Positions 8,325 to 16,059 of a stretch of 52,047 nucleotides of DNA are shown piece after piece. The DNA comes from Caryophanales bacterium. GTDB taxonomy: Bacteria > Bacillota_I > Bacilli_A > RF39 > UBA660. The stretch's first letter is position 1, and each line of letters begins with the position of its first letter. Both the position numbers and the translations under genes were made by a program. Location: assembly GCA_016282375.1 (NCBI GenBank), contig JAEEKI010000003.1, positions 1 to 52,047 on the forward strand, written 5' to 3'. The notes under the pieces are model-generated. The model was not told the DNA's origin, made no database searches, and worked only from the letters and a program-made list of their open reading frames with translations.

Positions 8325-9467
8325 ATGGGAAAAGTATATATTTATAAATGTGTTAATTATGAGGAAAAAAATGTAAATAAAGCGATGAAAGAACTTCTTT
8401 CATCTTTTTCGGTTTTAAAAAAGATAAAACCGGGTACTAAAGTAGTCATAAAAGCTAATCTAGTATCAGCAATGAGTCCGGAAAAGTCTGCAACTGTACA
8501 TCCAGAGTTATTGAAATATTTAACTAAGTTTTTACAAGATAAAGGCTGCATTGTAACTATTGGTGATAGTCCAGGAGGTATTTATACTAAAGCTCACTTG
8601 AGTCATGTTTATAATATAACTAAAATGGATGAAACAGGTGCATTATTAAACGAAGATTTTTCTGTTAAAAAAGCCGTATTTAATGATGCTCAAGTATTAA
8701 AAACTTTCGATTATACAGGATACTTGGATAATGCAGATATGATTATTAATTTTTGTAAATTAAAAAGTCATGCAATGATGAAAATGAGTTGTGCTGTTAA
8801 AAACTTGTTTGGTACGATACCTGGTACAACTAAACCAGAATATCACTATCGTTTTCCAAATCATGTTGATTTTGCTAATATGTTAATTGATTTAAATGAG
8901 TATTTTAAACCAGTAATAAACATTGTGGATGCAATCGTGGGAATGGATGGTAATGGACCAACGATGGGAAATCCTAAACAAATTGGTTGTGTACTTGCAT
9001 CAGAAAACCCATATGAACTTGATTATATTTGTGCCAAAATAATTGGTTTAAAAGAAGATGATGTAGAAACTATTAAACAATCCATTATTCGTAAACTTTG
9101 TAATCCAGATAAGATTGATTTAAATGATAATCTTGATAAATATTTAATCAAAGATTTCGAAGTAAAAAAAGGTCGTAATTCAATTGCTTTTCGCGAAAAT
9201 GACAAAGGTTTAATAAGTAAAATTATAGCCTTTGGAGGTAATAAAATATTTACTAATAAACCACATTGTATTAGTAAAAAATGTATTGGTTGTGCAAAAT
9301 GTGCAAATATTTGTCCAGCTCATGCCATTAAGATGGAAAACAAAAAACCACATATTGATCGCAGTAAGTGTATTAAATGCTATTGTTGTCAAGAATTTTG
9401 TCCTGTGGGAGCAATGCGGGTTAAAACTTCTTTACTTGTTACATTTCTTAATAAAAAACATAAATAA
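8325..9467 (+). CDS. DUF362 protein with C-terminal 2x[4Fe-4S] ferredoxin domain
   Basis: The 380-residue protein joins a DUF362 domain (about 20-290: KPGTKVVIKANLV, GDSPGG, KLKSHAMMKMSCAVKNLFG, NIVDAIVGMDGNGPTMG) to a C-terminal bacterial ferredoxin with CIGCAKCANICP and CIKCYCCQEFCP. DUF362 proteins occur in many anaerobes and are presumed iron-sulfur electron carriers; no substrate is known. It starts five bases after the ychF stop, so it is probably in the same transcript. An intrinsic terminator follows immediately. Confidence 0.85.
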   Translation: MGKVYIYKCVNYEEKNVNKAMKELLSSFSVLKKIKPGTKVVIKANLVSAMSPEKSATVHPELLKYLTKFLQDKGCIVTIGDSPGGIYTKAHLSHVYNITKMDETGALLNEDFSVKKAVFNDAQVLKTFDYTGYLDNADMIINFCKLKSHAMMKMSCAVKNLFGTIPGTTKPEYHYRFPNHVDFANMLIDLNEYFKPVINIVDAIVGMDGNGPTMGNPKQIGCVLASENPYELDYICAKIIGLKEDDVETIKQSIIRKLCNPDKIDLNDNLDKYLIKDFEVKKGRNSIAFRENDKGLISKIIAFGGNKIFTNKPHCISKKCIGCAKCANICPAHAIKMENKKPHIDRSKCIKCYCCQEFCPVGAMRVKTSLLVTFLNKKHK

Positions 9468-9492
9468 TCGTTATCATAGCGATTATTTTATT
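9462..9492 (+). terminator. Intrinsic terminator after the DUF362 gene
   Basis: AAATAATCG pairs with CGATTATTT around a nine-base loop, followed by a T-rich tract; the stop codon lies in the 5' arm. Confidence 0.65.
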
Positions 9493-9521
9493 TATATGGT
9501 AAGATATATATGTGATATAAA

Positions 9522-10430
9522 ATGACATTTACAACGGCATTAAAAGAAGAAATATCTAAAATAGAATTAAGTCCCATCGAAGCAAGATGTGAACTTTTTG
9601 CTTTTATTCAATATGGGGGCAAAATAGGAAAAGATATTAATATTATTTTAGAAAATGCTTCGGTTGCTAGAAAACTTTATAAAGATATTAAATTAGTCTA
9701 TGATTATAGTCCAACATTAATTGTTAGAATTCAAAAACGGTTTCGTGTTAAACAAATATACATTATTAGTATTAAAGAAAATCCCAAAAAGGTAAAAGAG
9801 GATATATCGACATCTAACTTTAATGCTGAATCTCGAGAGGAAAAAATAGCCTTTTTACAAGGAGCATTTTTGGCCGTTGGTAATATATCCAATCCCCAGA
9901 CAAGTGGATATCATTTGGAATATATTTGTCGTAAGGAAAAAGATGCAAATTATATCCGTAAGTTATTAATTGAATTTAATTTAAATGCTAAGATTGTTGT
10001 TAGAGGTTATAAACATGTTGTTTATTTAAAAGCAAGTGAAAATATTAGTGATTTATTAAGATTATTTAAGGCTACGAATGCATTGTTTTTCTTTGAAGAC
10101 ATACGAATATATCGTGATCATAAAAATATGGTTAATCGCCTTAATAATTGCGAAATATCCAATCAAACAAGAAGTATTGAGACAGGATTAAAACAATTAG
10201 AAAATATCAAATATTTAAAAGAACATGATCTTGTTACGTTATTAGATGATAAAATGAAAATTGTTATTGAAGCTAGAGAAAAGTATCCTGAAAGTAGTTT
10301 AACAGAATTAGCTGACATAATAACAACTGAGTATAATTATAAAATAGGTAAGTCAGGGGTTAATCATCATTTTATTAAAATTAATAATATGGTTAATAGC
10401 CATAAGATGAACAATGAAGAAAGAGTATGA
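9522..10430 (+). CDS. whiA: DNA-binding protein WhiA
   Basis: The 302-residue WhiA protein begins TFTTALKEEISKIELSPIEARCEL (WhiA N-terminal), has a degenerate LAGLIDADG homing-endonuclease-like fold in the middle (AFLQGAFLAVGNISNPQTSGYHLE) and a C-terminal helix-turn-helix (YPESSLTELADIITTEYNYKIGKSGVNHHF). WhiA is a sporulation regulator in actinomycetes; in Firmicutes it influences division and chromosome segregation. Its usual partners yvcJ and yvcK are not adjacent here. GTGATATAAAATG gives the start; truA follows nine bases after the stop. Confidence 0.92.
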   Translation: MTFTTALKEEISKIELSPIEARCELFAFIQYGGKIGKDINIILENASVARKLYKDIKLVYDYSPTLIVRIQKRFRVKQIYIISIKENPKKVKEDISTSNFNAESREEKIAFLQGAFLAVGNISNPQTSGYHLEYICRKEKDANYIRKLLIEFNLNAKIVVRGYKHVVYLKASENISDLLRLFKATNALFFFEDIRIYRDHKNMVNRLNNCEISNQTRSIETGLKQLENIKYLKEHDLVTLLDDKMKIVIEAREKYPESSLTELADIITTEYNYKIGKSGVNHHFIKINNMVNSHKMNNEERV

Positions 10431-10439
10431 GGAGTAAAA

Positions 10440-11156
10440 ATGAGGGTAAAAATAGTATTTAGTTATGATGGTTCAAAATTTTTTGGCTTTCAAAGGCAAA
10501 AAGATAAAAGAAGTGTTCAAAATGAAATAGAAAATGCGCTTAGTTCTTTATATAATGAACTGATTGCTATAAAGGGTGCTGGTCGTACAGATGTAGGAGT
10601 TCATGCCAACAATCAGGTAGCTCATTTTGATGTGCCACACATAATACCTAATTTAAAAACACGTTTGAATGAATTGGTTAAGCCAAATATTTATATTAAG
10701 TCCTTAGTAAAAGTTAAGGATGATTTTCACGCCCGTAAAAGTGCTAAGAAAAAAGAATATATTTATAAAATAAATGTTGGCCCATTCAAAAGTAGTTTAA
10801 ATGATTATGTCTATCAACCTAATTATAAGTTAGATGTTTCTTTGATGAAAGATGCTGCTAACGTCTTTTGTGGGACGCATGATTTTCATAATTTTGTAGC
10901 TGGGTATCGTGAGGATTATATATCAACAATTAACAGTATAACGATTACTAATACATTTCAAAAGATAGAGATTAGATTTGTAGGAGTAGGTTTTTATCGT
11001 TATATGGTACGTAATATGGTTGGTGCTTTATTAGAAGTTGGCAAGTGTAAAATTGACCGCACTCAAATTAAAAAAATGTTAGATAATCCCAATGAGGATA
11101 TTAAATTACCAACAGCCCCACCGGAAGGCCTATATTTAAATAAAATATGGTATTAA
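10440..11156 (+). CDS. truA: tRNA pseudouridine(38-40) synthase TruA
   Basis: TruA of 238 residues isomerises uridines 38-40 in the tRNA anticodon stem-loop. The catalytic Asp51 lies in GAGRTDVGVHA; FSYDGSKFFGFQRQ at the N-terminus, FHARKSAKKKEYIYKI and FYRYMVRNMVG are the other family blocks. Length is normal. TGAGGAG spaced before the ATG comes from the end of whiA, so the two are coupled. Gene order truA-rplM-rpsI is conserved in Firmicutes. Confidence 0.95.
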   Translation: MRVKIVFSYDGSKFFGFQRQKDKRSVQNEIENALSSLYNELIAIKGAGRTDVGVHANNQVAHFDVPHIIPNLKTRLNELVKPNIYIKSLVKVKDDFHARKSAKKKEYIYKINVGPFKSSLNDYVYQPNYKLDVSLMKDAANVFCGTHDFHNFVAGYREDYISTINSITITNTFQKIEIRFVGVGFYRYMVRNMVGALLEVGKCKIDRTQIKKMLDNPNEDIKLPTAPPEGLYLNKIWY

Positions 11157-11172
11157 GATCATACGTTTTTTA

Positions 11173-11201
11173 TTGACTTTTAGGGCTTAATTTCATATAA
11201 T
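11173..11201 (+). promoter_or_regulatory. Sigma-A-type promoter of rplM-rpsI
   Basis: TTGACT, a 17-base spacer and a perfect TATAAT lie just after truA. The predicted start at about 11208 leaves a leader of about 70 bases before the rplM ATG. Confidence 0.8.
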
Positions 11202-11207
11202 TTTTAA

Positions 11208-11279
11208 TGGTACATTTTATTTACGAAGAAGTTCGCTGTGGGAAGGCAAAACTTTGGAGTGATGAAAGGGAAATTAGAT
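11208..11279 (+). promoter_or_regulatory. rplM leader, candidate ribosomal protein L13 autoregulatory element
   Basis: The short 5' UTR can form CGAA-GAAG-TTCG and ACT-TTGG-AGT hairpins immediately before the AAAGGG ribosome site. Firmicutes commonly carry an L13 leader in this position through which L13 represses its own operon. The assignment rests on position and compact structure; I could not run a covariance search. Confidence 0.5.
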
Positions 11280-11708
11280 ATGAATTCATTTATGCAAACA
11301 AAAGAAAACATCAAGAGAGAATGGTACGTTATTGATGCTGCCGGTCAAACTCTTGGTAGAGTTGCTACAAAAGCAGCTCATGTATTGTGTGGAAAACACA
11401 AACCAACATATACTCCACATGTAGATTGTGGTGATTATGTAATTATCATCAATGCAGACAAAGTTAATTTAACTGGTAATAAGCTAGAAGATAAGAAATA
11501 TTATAATCATTCAGGTTATCCAGGAGGATTAAGAGAAAGAACTGCTGAAGAAATGATAAACAACTATCCAGAAGAAATGATGGAAAGAGCTGTTAAAGGC
11601 ATGCTTCCTCATAACAGATTAGGTAGAGCTATGGGTAAGAAATTATTCGTATATCGTGATGAAAATCATAAACACGAAGCTCAAAAACCAATCAAGATGG
11701 AAATATAA
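11280..11708 (+). CDS. rplM: 50S ribosomal protein L13
   Basis: L13 of 142 residues, a large-subunit protein bound early to 23S rRNA. Blocks [32 protein letters not shown] and [18 protein letters not shown] are diagnostic. An in-frame upstream ATG at 11262 would add six residues, and an even longer frame exists, but AAAGGG sits nine bases before 11280 and the family length fits, so 11280 is chosen. Twelve bases separate it from rpsI. Confidence 0.95.
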   Translation: MNSFMQTKENIKREWYVIDAAGQTLGRVATKAAHVLCGKHKPTYTPHVDCGDYVIIINADKVNLTGNKLEDKKYYNHSGYPGGLRERTAEEMINNYPEEMMERAVKGMLPHNRLGRAMGKKLFVYRDENHKHEAQKPIKMEI

Positions 11709-11720
11709 TAGGGAGGAAAT

Positions 11721-12140
11721 ATGGCAAATAAACAAGTATGGACTGCTACTGGAAGAAGAAAAAAGAGTATTGCTAAAGTTACTCTAGTAGGTGGTACAGG
11801 TAATATTACTGTTAATGGTGTTGATGTTAATGAATATATGCCTTATCAAACTTTAGTAATGGATTTAACTCAACCATTAGTATTAACTAATAATTTAAAT
11901 CGTTTCGATATTGATGTTCAAGTTACTGGCGGAGGTTTTTCAGGCCAAACTGGTGCGATCCGTTTAGGAATTACAAGAGCATTATTAGCTTTTGATGCTA
12001 ATACCGATCAATCAAGAGATGATAGTTATAGACATATTCTTAAAACGGCTGGATTTATTACAAGAGATCCAAGAGTTAAGGAAAGAAAGAAATATGGTCT
12101 AAAGAAAGCTCGTAGAGCTCCACAATTTAGTAAGAGATAG
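11721..12140 (+). CDS. rpsI: 30S ribosomal protein S9
   Basis: S9 of 139 residues; its C-terminal tail reaches the decoding site and touches P-site tRNA. It has [17 protein letters not shown] at the start, [41 protein letters not shown] with the obligatory basic KR end. A consensus AGGGAGGA ribosome site precedes it. It forms the classic L13-S9 operon and ends just before an intrinsic terminator. Confidence 0.96.
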   Translation: MANKQVWTATGRRKKSIAKVTLVGGTGNITVNGVDVNEYMPYQTLVMDLTQPLVLTNNLNRFDIDVQVTGGGFSGQTGAIRLGITRALLAFDANTDQSRDDSYRHILKTAGFITRDPRVKERKKYGLKKARRAPQFSKR

Positions 12141-12146
12141 TTTAAG

Positions 12147-12172
12147 AGCCTGTATTATCGGGCTTTTTGTTT
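12147..12172 (+). terminator. Terminator of the rplM-rpsI operon
   Basis: AGCCTG pairs with CGGGCT around a TATTAT loop, followed by a T-rich run. A near copy, including upstream bases, lies at 12557-12589. Confidence 0.8.
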
Positions 12173-12205
12173 TTTAAGATAAATTTTAAGTAAAAATTCA
12201 CCGGC

Positions 12206-12234
12206 TTGCAAAAAGGTACTTTTTTTGTTATTAT
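12206..12234 (+). promoter_or_regulatory. Promoter of the plus-strand antisense RNA
   Basis: TTGCAA, exactly 17 bases, TATTAT. It directs transcription toward the 3' end of the convergent peptide gene at 12352-12435. Confidence 0.7.
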
Positions 12235-12240
12235 GTATAT

Positions 12241-12353
12241 AGATGAAGGAAACTTCATATAATAAAAAAGGAACACTTAATACGCTATGTTGAGTGAAGC
12301 CGATTAAAATCTTTTCCACCTAAATCATTGCTGAGTTAGGTGGATTTCTTTTT
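12241..12353 (+). ncRNA. Candidate antisense RNA of a type I toxin-antitoxin-like pair (~110 nt)
   Basis: The predicted RNA runs from the promoter at 12206 to the terminator at 12316-12353. It begins with an ATGAAG-GAAA-CTTCAT hairpin, then a CACTTAA/TTGAGTG stem and the CCACCTAA/TTAGGTGG terminator. It has no convincing ORF. Its 3' end overlaps the 3' end of the convergent peptide mRNA, the arrangement of TxpA/RatA-like and Fst/RNAII-like type I systems. A role as antitoxin is inference. Confidence 0.5.
12316..12353. terminator. Bidirectional terminator shared by the antisense RNA and the peptide mRNA
   Basis: A perfect 8-bp stem CCACCTAA/TTAGGTGG with a 12-base loop, flanked by T-rich sequence on both strands (TTTCTTTTT on plus, AAAAGATTTT read on minus). 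Confidence 0.75.
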
Positions 12354-12435
12354 ATATTAAAACTATAAATAGCAATAATAATAAAAGAAGGATAATAATG
12401 AGTAATACTCCGATTAAAAAATCTTTCTTGTTCAT
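12352..12435 (-). CDS. 27-residue hydrophobic peptide, candidate type I toxin
   Basis: A short ORF on the minus strand encodes MNKKDF followed by about 21 residues of Leu, Ile, Val and Phe: one membrane-spanning helix with a charged N-terminus and no hydrophilic tail. It has a strong ribosome site (GGGAGGC, suitably spaced) and a near-consensus promoter upstream. Its mRNA converges with a plus-strand RNA that shares the terminator. Single-helix membrane peptides with convergent antisense RNAs are typical of type I toxins, but the sequence does not match a named family I recognise. It could also be an ordinary small membrane peptide. Confidence 0.6.
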   Translation of the reverse strand: MNKKDFLIGVLLIIILLLLLLLFIVLI

Positions 12436-12496
12436 TATATTGCCTCCCTTCGTTAGAAGTTTGGCTCCACCCAACTTATTAAGTATTCCAATTTTT

Positions 12497-12525
12497 ATTA
12501 TAGCAAACAAATGTACGTAATTCAA
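12497..12525 (-). promoter_or_regulatory. Promoter of the hydrophobic peptide gene
   Basis: On the minus strand: TTGAAT, 17 bases, TATAAT. The predicted 5' UTR of about 55 bases can form a hairpin (AAGTTGG with CCAAACTT) just before the ribosome site, which may restrain translation. Confidence 0.75.
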
Positions 12526-12565
12526 TACTGTTTATAAATATGTTAATTTAGTTGTAGATAGTTTA

Positions 12566-12589
12566 AGAGCCAGATTGTCGGGCTTTTTT
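12566..12589 (+). terminator. Second copy of the rpsI-type terminator
   Basis: AGATAGTTTAAGAGCC followed by a TCGGGCTTTTTT arm repeats the sequence around the rpsI stop and terminator at 12135-12167. With the first copy it brackets the peptide/antisense locus. Confidence 0.65.
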
Positions 12590-12603
12590 GATGATTTAAT
12601 AAC

Positions 12604-12632
12604 TTGACTAATACATTAATAGGATTTAGAAT
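12604..12632 (+). promoter_or_regulatory. Promoter of the 83-residue protein gene
   Basis: TTGACT, 17 bases, TAGAAT, about 30 bases before the ATG at 12664. Confidence 0.65.
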
Positions 12633-12663
12633 ATATTCCCAAGTGAATTAATGGGAGGTTTTT

Positions 12664-12915
12664 ATGAAAGACAAACTAAATAGAGAAGATAGATATGAAA
12701 TAATGAGAATTATTATTAATAATGCAAATCCAGCGTTGATTGCAGCTTTAGTTAAAGATTTTGGTTACAAATTTAATACCAAGGATGATATAGAACAAAA
12801 AAGAAGAGAGTTACTTGAATATCTTCAAGAGATGAATATGGTATGGAATAATTATTACGAAGATGCTCTTGATGAGTTTGGGTTAGTATCTGGCGAAGAT
12901 AAATATAGAAGATAA
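12664..12915 (+). CDS. Small hypothetical protein, 83 residues
   Basis: A charged, mostly helical protein (REDRYEIMRIIINNANPALIAALVKDFGY, then a KRRELLEYLQEMN helix and an acidic end). I do not recognise a family. It has its own promoter, a strong GGGAGG ribosome site and a terminator immediately after, so it is a monocistronic, probably expressed gene. It has no membrane segment, so it is presumably cytosolic. Confidence 0.75.
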   Translation: MKDKLNREDRYEIMRIIINNANPALIAALVKDFGYKFNTKDDIEQKRRELLEYLQEMNMVWNNYYEDALDEFGLVSGEDKYRR

Positions 12916-12935
12916 AGCCCTTTTAGGGTTTTTTA
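12914..12935 (+). terminator. Terminator after the 83-residue gene
   Basis: AGCCCT pairs with AGGGTT around a short loop, followed by a T-run. Confidence 0.6.
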
Positions 12936-12980
12936 TTTGCTCTAATTTATATGATATAATTAATAATAGGAGTTGATAAT

Positions 12981-13697
12981 ATGAAAGTTAGAGTAGTTGG
13001 TAGTGGAAGCATGTGGACAGCCTATAATAGTGCTTCTTATTTAATTGATGATAGTATTATCATAGATTTTCCTAATGGCATGTGTAAATATCTTTTTCGC
13101 CAAGGCATAGATCCAAGAGCGATTAATAATGTAATTATTACCCATTTTCATGGTGACCATTATTTTGACATTCCTTTTTATTATTTATTAAAGTCTCGTA
13201 GTGATAATAAAGCCATTAACTTATATTGCGGTAAAGAAGGTAAAAGGAAAATTAATAAACTATTTGCTTTAGCTTTTCCGAATTCAGTTAAGAGAGTAAA
13301 AGAAAGTATTGACTTAAAATATCATTTTAATAAAAAATTTAAGATAGATAATTATGAAATATCACGGGTGTTAATGGATCATGGAAGAATGAAACCGGCA
13401 TATGGATATATTTTAGCAGACGATAAAATAAAAGTAGGGTTTACGGGTGATACTACTTTATGTGACAATGTTAAATATTTAGCCAGTATGTGTGATTATT
13501 TGTTTTGTGATTGTATGTTTATTGAGGGGACCTCTAAGCATATGGGTATAGATATGTTAAAGAAATTATCTAGTAAATATAAAAATTGTACTTTTGTTGT
13601 CAGCCATCTTGAGGATGATACTCGTTATAAATTAAATAAATTAGATTATAATAATGTTATTGTACCTGAAGATGGTGTAACTATAACTATAATGTAA
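12981..13697 (+). CDS. MBL-fold metallohydrolase (RNase Z-like)
   Basis: The 238-residue metallo-beta-lactamase-fold enzyme has VRVVGSGSMW at the N-terminus and HFHGDH (55-60) as the main zinc motif. Other likely metal ligands are the His of DHGRMKPAYGYIL, the Asp of GFTGDT and the His of VVSHLED. This layout is close to RNase Z, arylsulfatase and related MBL hydrolases. It lacks a clear exosite arm, so assignment as RNase Z itself is doubtful. AGGAG precedes the ATG. Confidence 0.85.
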   Translation: MKVRVVGSGSMWTAYNSASYLIDDSIIIDFPNGMCKYLFRQGIDPRAINNVIITHFHGDHYFDIPFYYLLKSRSDNKAINLYCGKEGKRKINKLFALAFPNSVKRVKESIDLKYHFNKKFKIDNYEISRVLMDHGRMKPAYGYILADDKIKVGFTGDTTLCDNVKYLASMCDYLFCDCMFIEGTSKHMGIDMLKKLSSKYKNCTFVVSHLEDDTRYKLNKLDYNNVIVPEDGVTITIM

Positions 13698-13768
13698 CTA
13701 ACTATATAGGATAATTGTTGCTTTATAATATACCATCACTTATAATAATAAGTCATGGAGGTTTAGTT

Positions 13769-14245
13769 ATGGTAGTTAAAACACAACCATCTGATATCTT
13801 TAAGTCACGTGCGAAACATATTGCTTTTGCTATTAATAAGGAAGGATTTAATGATTCTGGATTTGCGGGAAAGGTATCTGAACAGTATTGGCCTGAATTA
13901 GCTATATGTGGTGAACATGAGATAGGAACCGTATTATCTAAAACGGTTGGTTCCACGACTTTTCATGCTTTAGTTTGCCATTCTTTACGAGAAGGATGGG
14001 GCGAAGATCAGGCAGCAGTTATTCAAGAGTGTTTTGATAATATTCCTGTTGATGATGAGCCAATTCATACCATTGCTATTGGAACAGGATTAATTGGTAT
14101 TATGTCAGGTGCAGATTTTAGACAAATAGTATGTGGAATGCATGAATCAAAGCAAAATATTATATTACATGCTGGATATAGTCTAGAGGCAGTGATTAAT
14201 TGTTACAACGAAGAAAAAGATCAACTACATCGTGGGAGAAGATAA
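13769..14245 (+). CDS. Hypothetical protein, possibly macro-domain-like
   Basis: The 158-residue protein (start chosen at 13769 because GGAGG lies eight bases upstream; an 18-residue longer frame has no ribosome site) has a central alternating alpha/beta pattern with TFHALVCHSLREGWGEDQAAVI, a Gly-rich IAIGTGLIGIMSGADF loop and a helix plus IILHAGYSLEAV. The Gly-rich loop and order recall ADP-ribose-binding macro-like folds, but I do not see the classic NAAN motif, so the call is weak. A terminator follows. The minus-strand SAM riboswitch at 14320 points toward its 3' end. Confidence 0.5.
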   Translation: MVVKTQPSDIFKSRAKHIAFAINKEGFNDSGFAGKVSEQYWPELAICGEHEIGTVLSKTVGSTTFHALVCHSLREGWGEDQAAVIQECFDNIPVDDEPIHTIAIGTGLIGIMSGADFRQIVCGMHESKQNIILHAGYSLEAVINCYNEEKDQLHRGRR

Positions 14246-14246
14246 G

Positions 14247-14270
14247 AATCTGATTATTCAGATTTTTTTT
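14247..14270 (+). terminator. Terminator after the macro-like gene
   Basis: AATCTGA/TCAGATT stem with a TTAT loop and eight T. Confidence 0.8.
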
Positions 14271-14283
14271 ATGAAATAATTAC

Positions 14284-14318
14284 AAAAAAAAGATCCAAGT
14301 ATACCCTTGAATCTTTTT
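14284..14318 (-). terminator. Riboswitch-associated terminator (minus strand)
   Basis: Read on the minus strand, AAGATTCAAG pairs with CTTGGATCTT around GGTATA, followed by seven T. It lies directly 3' of the SAM-I aptamer, as in S-box leaders that terminate when SAM binds. Confidence 0.85.
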
Positions 14319-14319
14319 A

Positions 14320-14405
14320 TGTCTTATAGTACTAGCTTTACCACCTAACTAAATAGGTTGGTGAAACATCATGGGGCTAGTCCCTCCGTTTCTCTTTATA
14401 AGACA
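14320..14405 (-). promoter_or_regulatory. SAM-I (S-box) riboswitch aptamer, orphan
   Basis: On the minus strand: P1 TGTCTTATA/TATAAGACA, then GAAAC, GGAGGGACTAGCCC, GTTTC closing P2, CACCAACCTA/TTAGGTGGT as P3, and AAAGCTAG. GGAGGGAC-x-GCCC and CAACC are the conserved SAM-I core. P2 here (GAAAC/GTTTC) differs compensatorily from the copy at 49179 (GTGAT/ATCAC), which supports a real fold. A terminator follows, but no minus-strand gene lies downstream: the next gene, ending at 14245, is on the plus strand. Confidence 0.9.
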
Positions 14406-14480
14406 TCTTAATAATAACATGCATATATATAAAAGTCTATAGTTTTTTTGAATGTATACATTAACTTTACGTTTTTATTC

Positions 14481-14509
14481 TTGATAAAGCAATAATATTT
14501 TTGTATAAT
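14481..14509 (+). promoter_or_regulatory. Promoter of the kinase-like gene at 14533
   Basis: TTGATA, 17 bases, TATAAT, about 24 bases before the ATG. Confidence 0.7.
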
Positions 14510-14532
14510 AGGTAACTGTTTCGAGGGGTAAT

Positions 14533-15243
14533 ATGGCTTTATATAATAGAAATTTTCAAAAGATGGATATTGATTTAAAAAAACTGGAACGTCTTAATAG
14601 TGTTGTTACTAACGCTATTATTTATCGTTATGAAGATATGATATTAAAAAAGTATTGGGTATGTACACAGTTTGCTATTGAAGAAAAGATGTTTGATGTT
14701 CTATCAAATATTAGAAATAAGCATTTAATGGAATTATATGAAATATTTCGAATTATAAAAGATGGTGAATGTGAACATTACAAAGAACTTGAAAAAAAGA
14801 AAGGCCATTTAGTTATCGATGGCTATACGGCAAAGTATTACCAAGCAGAGAAGATAAATCCTATGACAATGGATGTTAATTATTTATTACATAATATTGA
14901 AGGTTTAAAAGAATTAATAGATATTATATCTGAGAATAGTATCATGATGTGTGATACAAAGCCGGATAATACGATTATTAATTCTGAAGGAATAGTACTT
15001 ATTGATCCAGATTATTATTATTTTACGGATGAAATTGTATTTTATATTAAAAGGCATAATTATCGCGAATTACTATTGTTATTAAGAATGTTATTTATAG
15101 ACCATGCCGAGGAATATACATCTAAAATTGGTGCGTATTTTGATGATTTAACGATAACTCATCCAGAGAGATCTATTGAACAACTTGAAAAAGATTTAAA
15201 AAGAGTTCGTAGACCAATTCAAATTATAGATAAAAGATTATAA
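14533..15243 (+). CDS. Protein-kinase-like fold protein (atypical)
   Basis: The 236-residue protein lacks a clear Gly-rich loop but has a catalytic-loop-like MCDTKPDNTIINSEG (~148-162) followed by VLIDPDYYYF, equivalent to the HRD...N and DFG motifs of the protein kinase/aminoglycoside phosphotransferase fold. The remainder is helical, with a Leu-rich RELLLLLRMLF segment. The substrate is unknown. It has its own promoter and terminator, so it is monocistronic. It could be a pseudokinase because the ATP-binding lobe is poorly conserved. Confidence 0.6.
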   Translation: MALYNRNFQKMDIDLKKLERLNSVVTNAIIYRYEDMILKKYWVCTQFAIEEKMFDVLSNIRNKHLMELYEIFRIIKDGECEHYKELEKKKGHLVIDGYTAKYYQAEKINPMTMDVNYLLHNIEGLKELIDIISENSIMMCDTKPDNTIINSEGIVLIDPDYYYFTDEIVFYIKRHNYRELLLLLRMLFIDHAEEYTSKIGAYFDDLTITHPERSIEQLEKDLKRVRRPIQIIDKRL

Positions 15244-15268
15244 AAAACCAATTATTTGGTTTTTTATT
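15242..15268 (+). terminator. Terminator after the kinase-like gene
   Basis: AAAAAACCAA/TTGGTTTTTT stem with a TTAT loop. Confidence 0.8.
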
Positions 15269-15310
15269 TTTGGTAGAAATAAATTAATGTTATAATGACA
15301 ATGTACAACT

Positions 15311-16018
15311 ATGGAAAGGCAGGCATATTATTTGAAAATATTTGTTTATTTAGACGAAAGTGGTTCGATTCATAAGAATAGTAAAACTCGTTATTTTACC
15401 GTAGGCGGATATATTACCACATTAGATGATAAAAACAAGATTATCTCTCTTTATAGGAGAATGAATAAAAAAATTAAAGTTAATCGACAAATTTCATTGA
15501 ATAAAGAACTTAAATCTTTTGACTTAATCGATGATGAGAAAAAGATTATTTTGCAGAATACACAAAATATTAGTTCTTTTTATGGCTGTGTTAAAGTATT
15601 TGACAAGTTAGCAATGCAAAAAGAAGTGGTGGAATCCAATATCTTTTTTAATTATGCTGTAAAAATATTATTTAATGATTGTATACTTCCTTTTAGTAAG
15701 AAGAAAAGAATTAAGGAAAGAATTGAGTATGTTATAAGTATTGATAATCGCAATATTCGTGTAGGTGATTTAAATAATTTAGAAACATATTTGAAAACAG
15801 AATTTTGTTTAGAAGATGTTAGTTTTCGAGTAAAGTATTATGATTCAGCATCTAACTTTGGTATTCAATTAGCCGATTTAATTGTTAATACTTTTTATAA
15901 TTCTTTTAAAAATAAAGAGATAGTTAAGGATGTTCTACCCGTATTAAAAAATAGTAAATTTAGATGTAGTCTTTTTCCTAGACAAATACTTAAAATAAGG
16001 TTTTATAAATATTATTAA
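15311..16018 (+). CDS. DUF3800 domain protein
   Basis: The 235-residue protein has IFVYLDESGSI near the start and FGIQLADLIVNTFYN near the end, the two signatures of DUF3800, whose Asp/Glu residues are thought to form an RNase H-like active site. Members are frequent in mobile and defence islands; the function is unproven. The ATG at 15311 has no ribosome site, whereas a TTG at 15332 follows GGCAGG and gives the usual MKIFVYLDESG start, so the true start may be 15332. Confidence 0.8.
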   Translation: MERQAYYLKIFVYLDESGSIHKNSKTRYFTVGGYITTLDDKNKIISLYRRMNKKIKVNRQISLNKELKSFDLIDDEKKIILQNTQNISSFYGCVKVFDKLAMQKEVVESNIFFNYAVKILFNDCILPFSKKKRIKERIEYVISIDNRNIRVGDLNNLETYLKTEFCLEDVSFRVKYYDSASNFGIQLADLIVNTFYNSFKNKEIVKDVLPVLKNSKFRCSLFPRQILKIRFYKYY

Positions 16019-16024
16019 GAGTAT

Positions 16025-16053
16025 TTGACATTTAAAAAATCATATGTTATATT
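16025..16053 (+). promoter_or_regulatory. Consensus promoter
   Basis: TTGACA (perfect), 17 bases, TATATT. It drives the hairpin RNA at 16060 and possibly the gene at 16148. Confidence 0.75.
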
Positions 16054-16059
16054 GTCTTC

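Noticed and set aside
13804-13820. parS-like TCACGTGCGAAACA sequence
   Set aside because: Only one arm resembles the parS consensus and there is an extra base; no true parS-like 16-mer was seen.
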